Assembly (NCBI RefSeq): GCF_014219065.1 | Contig: NZ_JACLGO010000005.1 | Span: 1 to 64,000 of the forward strand | Source: Halopseudomonas xiamenensis | GTDB taxonomy: Bacteria; Pseudomonadota; Gammaproteobacteria; Pseudomonadales; Pseudomonadaceae | Reading direction: 5' to 3' | Length of the DNA: 64,000 bases | Part shown: in pieces, positions 48,164-56,914 of the stretch | Position numbering within the stretch: the stretch's first letter is position 1 | How the letters are laid out: each line of letters opens with the position of its first letter | Notes under the pieces: generated by a model | Databases searched by the model: none | What the model was told of the DNA's origin: nothing | The model's input: only the letters and a program-made list of their open reading frames with translations | Position numbers and translations under genes: made by a program

Positions 48164-49089
48164 GCGGCCTCCTCCGCAGTCAGGCGGCGGAAGACCTCAT
48201 CCAGGCGCCCCCGTTCGACCGACAGTTCCTTGACCTGCCATTGCTGCTGGCGGGCATATTCACCGACCGCGGGAAAGATCACCGCGCCCGGCTCGGCAAG
48301 CACGGTCAACTGGTGGCCATCGCGCTCGGTTTCCACACCCAGCACACCGGGCAGGGCCAATAGCGGCTGGCTGTCCACCGGCTGTTGCAGCAGCACGGTC
48401 ACCGCCTGGTGGTATTTCGAGCGAGCCTCCAGCTCATCGGGCGTGCCATCGGCCAGCAGCCGGCCATGGGCGATCACCACCGCGCGACTGCACACGGCAC
48501 TGACTTCCTCGAGAATATGTGTGGAGATGACCACGATCTTGTTGCTGCCACTGGCCAGTTGCTGGATCAGCTGGCGCACCTGATGCTTCTGGTTGGGGTC
48601 CAGGCCGTCGGTGGGCTCGTCGAGGATCAGCACCTGCGGGTCATGCAGGATCGCCTGGGCCAGTCCGACCCGGCGCTTGAAGCCCTTGGACAGGGTATCG
48701 ATGCTCTGTCCGAGCACGCCCTGCAGTTCCACCTGCTCGACCGCCCGGGCCACATGACGCTGCTTGTCGGCACCGCGCAGACCGCGTACCTCGGCGATGA
48801 ATTCGAGAAAACCCTTGACCCGCATGTCGCCGTAGCAAGGCGCACCTTCGGGCAGGTAGCCCATCTGCCGCTGGGCCTGAAGAATCTGGCTGCGGATATC
48901 GAAGCCGCAGATGGAGGCACTACCGGCATCCGGCGTCAGAAAGCCGGTGAGCATCTTCATGGTGGTGGATTTGCCGGCGCCATTGGGGCCGAGAAACCCC
49001 AGGACTTCCCCCGGTTTTACCTCAAAGGACAGATTGTCCACGGCGACATGGTCGCCAAAGCGTTTGGTCAGGCTGTTTATCTTTATCAT
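48160..49089 (-). CDS. ABC transporter ATP-binding protein, GldA type
   Basis: The 309-residue ATPase has Walker A GPNGAGKST (residues 34-42), the signature LSKGFKRRVGLAQAI near residue 132 and Walker B LILDEPTDGLDP near residue 155, then a C-terminal beta-rich domain (about 225-305) seen in ABC-2 exporters. The ATG before IKINSLTKRFG is chosen; a frame running 60 codons upstream passes through non-conserved sequence. The gene is first of an ATPase-permease-GldG-DUF4340 operon. From memory this operon lies beside plsB in Pseudomonas aeruginosa, as it nearly does here. Confidence 0.93.
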   Translation of the reverse strand: MIKINSLTKRFGDHVAVDNLSFEVKPGEVLGFLGPNGAGKSTTMKMLTGFLTPDAGSASICGFDIRSQILQAQRQMGYLPEGAPCYGDMRVKGFLEFIAEVRGLRGADKQRHVARAVEQVELQGVLGQSIDTLSKGFKRRVGLAQAILHDPQVLILDEPTDGLDPNQKHQVRQLIQQLASGSNKIVVISTHILEEVSAVCSRAVVIAHGRLLADGTPDELEARSKYHQAVTVLLQQPVDSQPLLALPGVLGVETERDGHQLTVLAEPGAVIFPAVGEYARQQQWQVKELSVERGRLDEVFRRLTAEEAA

Positions 49090-49290
49090 GGCCTCTTCCG
49101 TTTCCCGCAGAATGTTGGCACACCACCCACCGGCGCGCCGCAAAGCGCAAGGATACATGGATTGCCGGTGCATGGGTTCCCCAAGGCAACGACTATATGA
49201 ATCCATATTCCGTATTTCAATCGGCCTGGGGTATGGAAGCGGATATCGGGAGCATTCCAAGCGTAACAAACTGTTAAGGGTGCCGCCTGC

Positions 49291-49565
49291 CTCCCCCTCT
49301 CCCCCGGCCCCTCTCCCGCAAGGGGAGAGGGGTGACTCGCGCTTGGATCGTTGTGGTTATCCTGAAATATCTGCAAATGCAAAGTGTGCTATCCGTAACG
49401 AGATTGTTCGTGGTAACTCTGCTGTTGCAATGGAATATGACCTTCGATATCGCACACCTGCGACTGTGAGCTTACTCATGGCTGGTTGGTACAGGCTAAG
49501 CACAGTATTCCAGTCACGAGTCACCCCTCGCCCCTTGCGGGAGAGGGGCCGGGGGAGAGGGGGAG
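49291..49565. repeat. 275-bp element with 49-bp inverted ends
   Basis: The 49 bases at 49291-49339 are the reverse complement of 49517-49565 with one mismatch. The 177-base interior is visibly less GC-rich than the surroundings and has no convincing ORF. Each arm also folds alone: CCCCTCTCCC (49308-49317) pairs with 49323-49332. This is either a pair of dispersed C-rich hairpin repeats in REPIN-like inversion or a small non-autonomous (MITE-like) element. No clear target duplication is seen. The element fills most of the 513-base gap between the protease gene and the ABC ATPase; the rest (49090-49290) shows no site I can support. Confidence 0.85.
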
Positions 49566-49602
49566 TTAACCGATGCCGGCAAGGCGACTGCTTGCAGACG
49601 CT

Positions 49603-50655
49603 CTACTCCAGAAAACGCCTGATCCGTTCCGGCGTCGGTGGATGACTGGAGAGTACATCCGGCACCCGCCACGCCTGCTCTTCCTGCTTGCCGGCAGGCC
49701 GCTGCGCTTCCCGCTCCAGCCGCTGCAGGATATGCGCGAAGTGAGCCGGGGCAATGCCGTTGTCGGTCAGGTAGCGCAGTGCAAAGTCGTCCGCTTCCCG
49801 TTCCATCGCCCGGGAATAGTTCAGGCTGGCCAGCACCGCCGGCATGGTCACCAGCAGGTCCGACGCGGCCGACAGGTCACCGGTCATGGCCATCACCAGC
49901 CACAGCACCAGCGAGCCCTGCACCACCCTGCGCAGACCGTGGCGATGCACCACATGGCCGACCTCATGGGCCAGGATGGCAACCAGCTCATCGTCATGCT
50001 CTGCCAGTGCCAGCATGTCATCGGTGAAAATGACAATGCCCCCAGGCAACGCCAGCGCATTGGCACCGATGGCCGGACTGGCATGGAAGCGCACCTCGAT
50101 CGGCTGTTCCGGATAGCGCTCGGCAAAGCGCGCCAGATGTGGTGCAAAGGCATCCTGGACATGTTGGCGCCGAGTCTCATCGAGGGCCGACGGCTCGAGC
50201 CACATGCGCTCCAGCGTCGCCAGCGAACTCTGCCCCATGACATTCTCCAGCTCCACGGGCAGCGCATGGGCAATATGCCGTGAGACCCAGGGCACACCGT
50301 AGAGAACGCCGGCGGTGACCATCAGCAACATCGCCAGTGCACTGACCAGAATCAGCCGGTAGCTGCTTTCCAGGCGACGCAGCCAGGCTGAGCCACGCTC
50401 GCCCTTCGCCCCTTTGAGCAGGGCCGCCAGGGCATCGCTTTCCGGCGACTCGAAGGCGGCACCCTCGGGCAGATGCAGGTAGCAGCCCGCCTGCCCTACC
50501 CTGGTGCCTAGCCGCACGTCCCGCAGCTCAGGCTCCAGGCAGGCGCCATCGCCATACTCGATCCGCAAGCGCTGCTGCTGTCGGCGCAGCCGGGCCGGAT
50601 AGCCCCTGCTACGCCGCCCATCGAAGAACAGGCCCTGGACCCACCCCTCAGACAA
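49603..50655 (-). CDS. M48-family membrane metalloprotease
   Basis: The 350-residue protein has an N-terminal cytoplasmic part (about 1-95) with a small beta-rich segment, one strong membrane helix (LILVSALAMLLMVTAGVLYGV, 101-121) and an M48 zinc protease domain. The zinc motif is HEVGH (230-234), with the third-ligand region SRAMEREADD at 281-290. The start appears to be TTG at 50655, overlapping the end of the DUF898 gene by 8 bases; no in-frame ATG or GTG gives the N-terminal region. Related to periplasmic BepA/LoiP-like proteases but with an extra N-terminal domain. Substrates are unknown. Confidence 0.85.
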   Translation of the reverse strand: MSEGWVQGLFFDGRRSRGYPARLRRQQQRLRIEYGDGACLEPELRDVRLGTRVGQAGCYLHLPEGAAFESPESDALAALLKGAKGERGSAWLRRLESSYRLILVSALAMLLMVTAGVLYGVPWVSRHIAHALPVELENVMGQSSLATLERMWLEPSALDETRRQHVQDAFAPHLARFAERYPEQPIEVRFHASPAIGANALALPGGIVIFTDDMLALAEHDDELVAILAHEVGHVVHRHGLRRVVQGSLVLWLVMAMTGDLSAASDLLVTMPAVLASLNYSRAMEREADDFALRYLTDNGIAPAHFAHILQRLEREAQRPAGKQEEQAWRVPDVLSSHPPTPERIRRFLE

Positions 50656-51946
50656 AGGAAACGCCTACATCGAAGGCATCACCCAGCTCCTGCCCCAGGG
50701 CACTGGCCTGTTGTTGCTCGCCAGCGATGAAGTTATCCAGGTCGCCATGCACCAGTACCTGGGTGCACTCGGCACGGTAGGCCGCCATGCGCACCTTGGC
50801 CCAGGGAGTGAACAAGCCCAGCGTCAGGACAATCAACAGGGTGTTGCTGAAATAAATCCAGACCATCCGTCCCTTGCCCAGTTGCGAGCGAAAGCCGTGC
50901 ATACCCAGCACTGTGGCGTTCATCGCCAGGTTGGTCAGGCTGGCCATGAAGAAGCCGAACAGGGTCAGGTAACCGATCACCCCTACCAATATCGACAACC
51001 ATTGGCTGACCAGGCTCGACACCAGCATCGACAGCACTACGAAGCCCACTACCAGGCCGAGCATCTTCAGGAAGAACAGGTAGTAATCACCCGCGGTGGC
51101 CTTGAAACGGAAAGGCAACTGGCCGAAACGAGCATTGTTGACCATGAACGACTGGGACTTCCAAGCACTGAAGGGGGCCAGCAGCAACAGCGACAGCAGT
51201 GACAGCAGCGGCCACACCAGCAGCACCATCGCCGCCTCGCCATAACCACCGTTGAAGTCGAAACGAATGTTGCGATAGGCGCTGTTGACCGCATGGAACT
51301 TCAGCGACCTGGTCACCACCCAGGGCAAGGCCAGCAGCAACGGCACCATCAATGCCAGCGACAGCAAGGGGAACAACTCGCCCACCACCATCCAGACGAT
51401 CACTGCAACAATCGCTACCAGCCGGCCGCGAAAAATCACCCAGGGATCAGCGAGATACTGGAAACTGGTGCCATCGATCAGCGTATGCCCGTAGAAATAC
51501 TGGTTGTTGCGTACCTTGGCCCAGGGCGCATAGAACCCCAGGGTAACGATGATCAGCAGGATATTGACAATCCAGATACCGAAATACTCGGCACCCTGCC
51601 CAGTGAAGCGCACCTGCTCGACCCGCTTGGGGGTCGGCAGCTCCTGTCCAGGGTTGCGGGTCGGCTCACGAGCCTCGAAACGCGCCGCCCCCTCCCCTGC
51701 AGGCGTCGGCTCTGACTGCTCTGCTTCGATCTCGATTTCCAACCCGGCGAGCTGCAGCCGCTGCTGGTAGCTCTCTGCCTGGGCCTGGCTCAACCCCCGC
51801 TTGATGGTCGCTGACCGACCCGCCAGCATGTGCTCGACCTGTGCCTCACTGAACCCCAGCCCGGCCAGGTTCTCCCGCAGTTGTTCAACCGACAGATTTT
51901 CGGCCCGATTTCCCTTGAATACGACCCGGTAATGCCCTGTTTGCAT
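50648..51946 (-). CDS. DUF898 (YjgN-like) membrane protein with an L7/L12-like N-terminus
   Basis: The 432-residue protein has two parts. Residues 6-74 (YRVVFKG ... GLEIEIE) show the GLGFSEAQVEHMLAG, TIKRGLSQAQAE and LQLAGLEIEIE pattern of the ribosomal protein L7/L12 C-terminal domain. After a charged linker (75-115), residues 116-432 form DUF898 with about eight to ten membrane segments in two similar halves, each with the NxLLIxLTLGxxxPWAKVR motif (near 130-150 and 370-395). The ATG at 51946 is chosen because it begins the small domain. It is probably co-transcribed with the M48 gene. Function is unknown. Confidence 0.85.
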   Translation of the reverse strand: MQTGHYRVVFKGNRAENLSVEQLRENLAGLGFSEAQVEHMLAGRSATIKRGLSQAQAESYQQRLQLAGLEIEIEAEQSEPTPAGEGAARFEAREPTRNPGQELPTPKRVEQVRFTGQGAEYFGIWIVNILLIIVTLGFYAPWAKVRNNQYFYGHTLIDGTSFQYLADPWVIFRGRLVAIVAVIVWMVVGELFPLLSLALMVPLLLALPWVVTRSLKFHAVNSAYRNIRFDFNGGYGEAAMVLLVWPLLSLLSLLLLAPFSAWKSQSFMVNNARFGQLPFRFKATAGDYYLFFLKMLGLVVGFVVLSMLVSSLVSQWLSILVGVIGYLTLFGFFMASLTNLAMNATVLGMHGFRSQLGKGRMVWIYFSNTLLIVLTLGLFTPWAKVRMAAYRAECTQVLVHGDLDNFIAGEQQQASALGQELGDAFDVGVSFV

Positions 51947-52136
51947 GGCTCTATCTTCCTTTGAATGAATGGCTTTCTCCTTTCCCATGGATGAAAGCGT
52001 CCGCTATTCAAGCAGAGGGCCATCTGTCAGGCAATAGCAATAATGAGAAATATTCGCAAACAGACCATCAACGGCTTAACCCGCTGCAGGCTGCCCAGGC
52101 GGGTGGGTTCCGACATAAGCCGCGGTAAAAAGCTGT

Positions 52137-52142
52137 TACAAT
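52137..52142 (+). promoter_or_regulatory. Possible -10 of plsB promoter
   Basis: TACAAT matches five of six -10 bases and lies 31 bases before the plsB ATG, in the 226-base gap between divergent plsB and the DUF898 gene. A good -35 is not visible, so this is tentative. Confidence 0.35.
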
Positions 52143-52172
52143 CCGCCAATTTGCCCAGGCCCAGAGAACATC

Positions 52173-54641
52173 ATGTCCACTGCCAATTCCTCCCTGTTCA
52201 GTCGCCTGCGCCTTGGCCTGATGCGTCGCCTGCTGTATCTGTGGGCCCGCTCCGAGAGCATTGGCGATCCATTGGCGAAAATTGCCCCGAGCAGTGACCA
52301 GCCGATCCTCTATGTCCTGCCCGGCCGCTCGTTCTCCGACCTGCTGGTACTGGATCGTGAGTGTACCCGCCTGGGTCTGCCGCGGCCGACTCTCGAACCG
52401 GGTGGCACCCTGGAAGAGGATGCCTCCTTCTTCTACCTGACCAGCGAGCTGGCCTGGAGTGGCCGTCCCGATCCGCGCAAGCGTTCACCCCGCCTGCTGC
52501 GCGCGCTCACTGCGGTGGAGCTGCGGGTCACCCCGGAGGTCAAGCTGGTACCGGTCAGCGTATTCTGGGGCCAGTCACCGGATGTCGAATCCTCACCGCT
52601 GAAGCTGCTGTTCGCACATAACTGGGGTGTCGGCGGCAAGCTGCGCAAGTGCCTGGCGATCATGCTGCATGGGCGCAAGATCCGCGTCAGCTTCGGCCAG
52701 CCGCTGTCGCTGCGCCAGCTCACCGACGAGAATCTCGGCCATGACCGCAACCTGCGCAAGGTCAACCGGCTGCTGCGGGTGCATTTTCGCGAGCAGCGCG
52801 GCGCCGTAGTCGGTCCCGACCTGTCCCATCGCCGTACCCTGCTCAAGGGGCTGATGCACGGTCCGCTGGTGCGCGAGGCGATCGAACGCGAAGCCGCCGA
52901 GCAGAACATCAGCCTGGAGCGTGCACGCGGGCAAGCCGCACGCTATGCCGACGAGATCGCCTCGGACTTCACCTACAGCATCATCCGCTTCCTGGAAATC
53001 ATCCTGTCCTGGTTCTGGAACAAGCTGTATGACGGGGTCAAGGTCAACAACCTGGACAATGTGCAGGACATCGCCCGTGGCAAGGAAATCATCTATGTGC
53101 CCTGCCACCGCAGCCATATCGACTACCTGCTGCTGTCCTACCTGCTGTTCCGCAACAGCCTGACACCGCCGCATATCGCCGCCGGCATCAACCTGGACAT
53201 GCCGGTCATCGGCAGCATCCTGCGCCGTGGCGGAGCCTTCTTCATGCGCCGCAGCTTCCGTGGCAACCAGTTGTACACCGCGGTATTCAACGAGTACCTG
53301 CACCTGCTGTTCAGTCGTGGATTCCCGGTGGAATATTTCATCGAGGGCGGGCGCTCACGCACCGGCCGGCTGCTCGACCCGAAAACCGGCATGCTGGCGA
53401 TCACCCTGCGCAGCTACCTGCGCTCGGCGCGGCGACCGATCGTATTCATGCCCGTCTATATCGGCTATGAGCGTGTGCTGGAGGGCCGCACCTACCTGGG
53501 TGAGTTGCGCGGCAAGACCAAGAAGAAGGAGTCCTTCTTCGATATCTTCCGCGTATTGTCGGCGTTGAAGCTGCAGTTCGGCGAGGTGGCGGTCAACTTC
53601 GGCGAACCGGTGGCGCTGAATGACTTTCTCGACCGCCAGCAACCCGACTGGCGCAACCAGCTCGGCGCACCGGAGTTCAAGCCGGACTGGCTGCCCGAGA
53701 CCACCCGGCAACTGGCGCGTACCCTCGGCGCGTCGATCAACGCCGCGGCGGATGCCAACCCGGTCAACCTGGTGGCTCTGGTGATGCTGTCCACCCGGCG
53801 CCTGGCGCTGGACGAAGCCACCCTGGCTCGGACCCTGGACACCTTCAGCGGCCTGCTGTCGGATGTGCCCTACAGCGCCAACGTCACCCTCCCCGGCATC
53901 AGCGGCGCCGAGCAGATCCGCCATGTGGAGGCCATGGGCATGATCGACCGCCAGTCCGACGCCCTGGGCGAGATCCTCTACCTGGACGAATCGCAGGCGG
54001 TGCTGATGACCTGGTACCGTAACAATATCCTGCACCTGGTGGCCTTGCCGGCGCTGATCGCCAGCCTGTTCCTGAACAACACGCGGATCAAGCGCGAGCA
54101 GATCGAGCGGCTGGTCAGCGCCTTGTATCCCTACCTGCAGGGCGAACTCTTCCTGCACTGGGACGAGACCCAACTGCCACAGGTGATCAGCACCTATGTC
54201 GACGGGTTGATCGGCCGCGGCCTGCTGCACGAGGACGACCAGCAGATCCAGCGCCCGGATACCGCCTCCGGTGAATTCGTACTGCTGACACTGCTGGCGC
54301 GCAGCATCATTCCGATGCTGGAACGCTTCTACATGGTCGCCGCACTGCTGCTGAACAACCCCAACGGCAGCCTCGACGCCGAGCAGCTGGAGGCGCTGTG
54401 CACGGTCATGGCCCAGCGCCTGTCGATCCTGCACGGACTCAACGCCCCGGAATTTTTCGACAAGACGCTGTTCCGCCAATTCATCCAGCGGCTGCGCGAC
54501 ACCGAGGTCCTGAGCAGCGACGAGCAGGGTCGGTTGCACTACCAGCCGGAGCTGGAAGACATCGCCGAGAACACCGCCAAACGGGTACTCAGCGCCGAGA
54601 TCCGCCTGTCGATCCGCCAGGTGGCACGCAGCGCGGGGTAG
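52173..54641 (+). CDS. plsB: Glycerol-3-phosphate 1-O-acyltransferase
   Basis: PlsB acylates glycerol-3-phosphate at position 1, the first step of phospholipid synthesis, at the inner membrane. The 822-residue protein carries the acyltransferase blocks in order: [13 protein letters not shown] with the HX4D pair H312/D317, [13 protein letters not shown] near residue 351, [13 protein letters not shown] near residue 390 and [13 protein letters not shown] near residue 424. Length matches the family. It stands alone on the plus strand and ends just before a cluster of palindromic repeats. Confidence 0.97.
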   Translation: MSTANSSLFSRLRLGLMRRLLYLWARSESIGDPLAKIAPSSDQPILYVLPGRSFSDLLVLDRECTRLGLPRPTLEPGGTLEEDASFFYLTSELAWSGRPDPRKRSPRLLRALTAVELRVTPEVKLVPVSVFWGQSPDVESSPLKLLFAHNWGVGGKLRKCLAIMLHGRKIRVSFGQPLSLRQLTDENLGHDRNLRKVNRLLRVHFREQRGAVVGPDLSHRRTLLKGLMHGPLVREAIEREAAEQNISLERARGQAARYADEIASDFTYSIIRFLEIILSWFWNKLYDGVKVNNLDNVQDIARGKEIIYVPCHRSHIDYLLLSYLLFRNSLTPPHIAAGINLDMPVIGSILRRGGAFFMRRSFRGNQLYTAVFNEYLHLLFSRGFPVEYFIEGGRSRTGRLLDPKTGMLAITLRSYLRSARRPIVFMPVYIGYERVLEGRTYLGELRGKTKKKESFFDIFRVLSALKLQFGEVAVNFGEPVALNDFLDRQQPDWRNQLGAPEFKPDWLPETTRQLARTLGASINAAADANPVNLVALVMLSTRRLALDEATLARTLDTFSGLLSDVPYSANVTLPGISGAEQIRHVEAMGMIDRQSDALGEILYLDESQAVLMTWYRNNILHLVALPALIASLFLNNTRIKREQIERLVSALYPYLQGELFLHWDETQLPQVISTYVDGLIGRGLLHEDDQQIQRPDTASGEFVLLTLLARSIIPMLERFYMVAALLLNNPNGSLDAEQLEALCTVMAQRLSILHGLNAPEFFDKTLFRQFIQRLRDTEVLSSDEQGRLHYQPELEDIAENTAKRVLSAEIRLSIRQVARSAG

Positions 54642-54654
54642 CCGGGTCGGCTGG

Positions 54655-54785
54655 CAGATCGCGGCGAGGCGCCGCTCCTACAAAGGAGGCGGCCAACACC
54701 CCATGCTGTAGGAGCCCCGCCTCGGGGCGATGCGGGCCGACAGGCTTGCTGAGAGCGCTATCGCGGTGAGGCGCCGCTCTCGCAG
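54655..54785. repeat. Cluster of three REP-like palindromes after plsB
   Basis: Three related GC-rich units occur in the gap between convergent plsB and rsmJ: ATCGCGGCGAGGCGCCGCTCCTACA near 54659-54683, GCTGTAGGAGCCCCGCCTCGGGGCGATGC near 54705-54733 in inverted sense, and ATCGCGGTGAGGCGCCGCTCTCGCA near 54759-54783. This is the REP style common in Pseudomonas, which often lies between convergent genes and may act in termination or mRNA stability. Confidence 0.75.
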
Positions 54786-54791
54786 TAGCTG

Positions 54792-55577
54792 CTAGAGCTT
54801 CTTCTTGCCGTAGATATCGTAGCGGCTGGACTGCCCGCTGAGCTGGGCGCTGGGTGGTGGGCCGTCGATCGCCGGGGCCTTGCGCGGGCGCTTGACCGCC
54901 ACCCGGTGGCTGGCCAGTTGCAGGGCTGCAGCCAGCAGCGCCGGGGCATCCAGGTCATCCCCGGCCAGCGGGCGGAATAGGCGCATTTCCTTTTTCACCA
55001 GCGCCGATTTGTCGCGATGCGGAAACATCGGGTCAAGGTGAATCACCTGTGGCACCGGGCCCGACCAGTCGGCCATCAGCTCGATCGCATCGCCGGTCAG
55101 CAGCTGCATGCGCGCGGCAATCTCGGCCACCTCGCCGCCAGCCTGCCGGGCCCGTTGCAGGCCATCGGCGAGCAGTGCGGCAATCACCGGCTGACGCTCG
55201 ACCAGCGTCACCTCGCAGCCCAGCGCCGCCAGCACGAAGGCATCGCGGCCCAGCCCGGCGGTGGCATCCAGCACGTTGGGACGCAGCGCGCCACGCAGAC
55301 CGACGGCCTTGGCCACCATCTGCCCGGTGCCGCCACCGAATTGCCGGCGGTGCGCCAATGCCCCCTCGACAAAGTCCACCCGTACCGCTCCCGGCGCCCC
55401 GGCGGCGGTAGCCTGCAGGCTCAGGCCGTCGCTGCCGACCTGCAGCAGCAGCTCGGCATCCTGTGCATCGGCCGCCTGTAACGGCAGCTGCAGGCGCGCT
55501 GCCAGCTCCGCCGCCAACTGCTGCAGTTCGGGCAGCAGCCAACTGACGGCCACCGGGCAGGAAGAAAAGTCGCTCAT
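54792..55577 (-). CDS. rsmJ: 16S rRNA (guanine-1516-N2)-methyltransferase RsmJ
   Basis: RsmJ methylates G1516 of 16S rRNA. The 261-residue protein has [18 protein letters not shown] near residue 67, the SAM loop [16 protein letters not shown] near residue 106 and the catalytic region [20 protein letters not shown] near residue 184. N-terminal residues 1-60 form the expected small beta domain. It starts 70 bases after the DUF72 gene. Confidence 0.93.
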   Translation of the reverse strand: MSDFSSCPVAVSWLLPELQQLAAELAARLQLPLQAADAQDAELLLQVGSDGLSLQATAAGAPGAVRVDFVEGALAHRRQFGGGTGQMVAKAVGLRGALRPNVLDATAGLGRDAFVLAALGCEVTLVERQPVIAALLADGLQRARQAGGEVAEIAARMQLLTGDAIELMADWSGPVPQVIHLDPMFPHRDKSALVKKEMRLFRPLAGDDLDAPALLAAALQLASHRVAVKRPRKAPAIDGPPPSAQLSGQSSRYDIYGKKKL

Positions 55578-55647
55578 GGAAAATCAGAACCTGAAGTGAC
55601 GAATGGAAAACAGCCCAATGGCGCAGCAGGCAGTTTACCCCAACCGC

Positions 55648-56535
55648 TCAGAACAAACCGCCCTGCTCGGGCGCCTCCTGCTGCTGTTGCTCCCCCGGCC
55701 ACACCGGCATCGGCGGCAGATCCGGGAGCAATTGCTGCAGCCGGGCATGGAACAGCCGCGCCAGCTCCGGTGCCAGGCGATTATCCGGCGTGTGCATGAA
55801 CAGCATCGGACTGCGCCCCTCGCCCAACCACTGCGCGCACTTGCCTACCCAGGGTTCCAGCCAGCGCAGGCTCTGCTGGTTATCCAGCCCGCCGATGAAG
55901 CGTACCGTCGGGTACTGCTCCAGCGCTACCGCATGCACCGGCAGACGCGGCTTGCGGCTTTGCGCGTGCAGCGTTGCCGGATCGCGGGCAGCACTGTCGA
56001 ACAACCCGCGACTGTCGAACATCACTCGCTCGATACCCCGCTCATGCAGCAGGCGATTGAGCCTGCGCTCGTTGTCATCCTTGCGAAAGAAGTCCAGGTG
56101 ACGCACCTCGACCGCATACCGGTAGTCGCTCGGCAGGGCATCGAGAAACAGGCTCAACTGCTCCAGTTGCAGCGGTCCGAAACGCGCCGGCAATTGCAGC
56201 CACACCGGCCCGAGTCGCTGCTCCAGCGGCGCCATGCATTGGAAGAACCGCTGCAGCTCGGGGTGCTCGGCGTCCAGGCGATCAGCATGGCTGACCTCGC
56301 GTGGCAACTTGGCACAGAAATGGAAATCCGCCGGCAGCAGGCTGGCCCAGCGCCGTGCGCCATCGATCGATGGCAGAGCGTAGAAGGTGGTATTGCCTTC
56401 GACCGCAGCGAATACCCGGGAATATTCGTACAGCCGCTGGTCGGCATCGGCATCGCTGGTATACAGCGCGCCACGCCAGGCTGGCTCAGCCCACAAGGGG
56501 CAGCCAAGGATCAGACGCGGGGCATTATCAGACAC
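55648..56535 (-). CDS. DUF72 (YecE-like) family protein
   Basis: The 295-residue protein is a TIM-barrel of the DUF72/YecE family, whose function is not established. It has ILGCPLWAEPAWRG near residue 9, a YSRVFAAVEGNTTFYALP segment near residue 39 and CAKLPREVSHADRL near residue 73, followed by YRYAVEVRHLDFF near residue 138 and VMFDSRGLFD near residue 166. The C-terminus is Gln/Glu/Pro-rich. It starts 11 bases after the stop of the small ORF upstream and may share its transcript. Confidence 0.85.
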   Translation of the reverse strand: MSDNAPRLILGCPLWAEPAWRGALYTSDADADQRLYEYSRVFAAVEGNTTFYALPSIDGARRWASLLPADFHFCAKLPREVSHADRLDAEHPELQRFFQCMAPLEQRLGPVWLQLPARFGPLQLEQLSLFLDALPSDYRYAVEVRHLDFFRKDDNERRLNRLLHERGIERVMFDSRGLFDSAARDPATLHAQSRKPRLPVHAVALEQYPTVRFIGGLDNQQSLRWLEPWVGKCAQWLGEGRSPMLFMHTPDNRLAPELARLFHARLQQLLPDLPPMPVWPGEQQQQEAPEQGGLF

Positions 56536-56546
56536 GAAAAGCCGCT

Positions 56547-56846
56547 TCAGACAAACAGGTCGACACCGAACACGCCATCAGCGTCCGCATCCGGCAGACT
56601 GGCCATGGATTGATAACTGGCCAGGGCCTGGTTGGTGTAACCGTGCACCGGCTGGGTCGGCCCCTGGCGGGCCGGAATGTACTCGCCGGCGGCGCCGGGC
56701 TGCTCCACTGCGCGCGCAGCGATGGACGGCACCGGCGTTGCCGCGGGTGACGGGGTATTGGCAACGCTGATCTCCGCTGGCGCTGATGCCGGTCGCGCTG
56801 GGCGCGCCGGCAGGGCCGTGGCGGGATGGAAGCCGTCCACACGCAT
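56547..56846 (-). CDS. Small Ala/Pro-rich protein of unknown function
   Basis: The 99-residue protein is Ala/Pro-rich through residues 8-55 and ends with a more ordered segment, QPVHGYTNQALASYQSMAS and an acidic PDADADGVFGVDLFV tail. No signal peptide or membrane segment is seen. The short Tyr/Gln motif and acidic end look like conserved parts of a small pseudomonad protein that I recall only as hypothetical. It starts 68 bases after tsaB. Frame choice is supported by the tight spacing with both neighbours; two other frames are also open here. Confidence 0.6.
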   Translation of the reverse strand: MRVDGFHPATALPARPARPASAPAEISVANTPSPAATPVPSIAARAVEQPGAAGEYIPARQGPTQPVHGYTNQALASYQSMASLPDADADGVFGVDLFV

Positions 56847-56914
56847 CGAGGTTCAACTCCGCTCGCAATTCAAGGGGAACAAAAGATTAGCTCCCCGCCG
56901 GATAAAACGCAAAA

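Noticed and set aside
49086..49269. A 60-codon N-terminal extension of the ABC ATPase
   Set aside because: The extension has Cys/Arg-rich non-conserved sequence, while the ATG at 49089 begins exactly at the conserved ATPase fold.
52043..52297. An 84-codon plus-strand frame across the plsB start
   Set aside because: It overlaps plsB in another frame and has no ribosome-binding site or conserved features.
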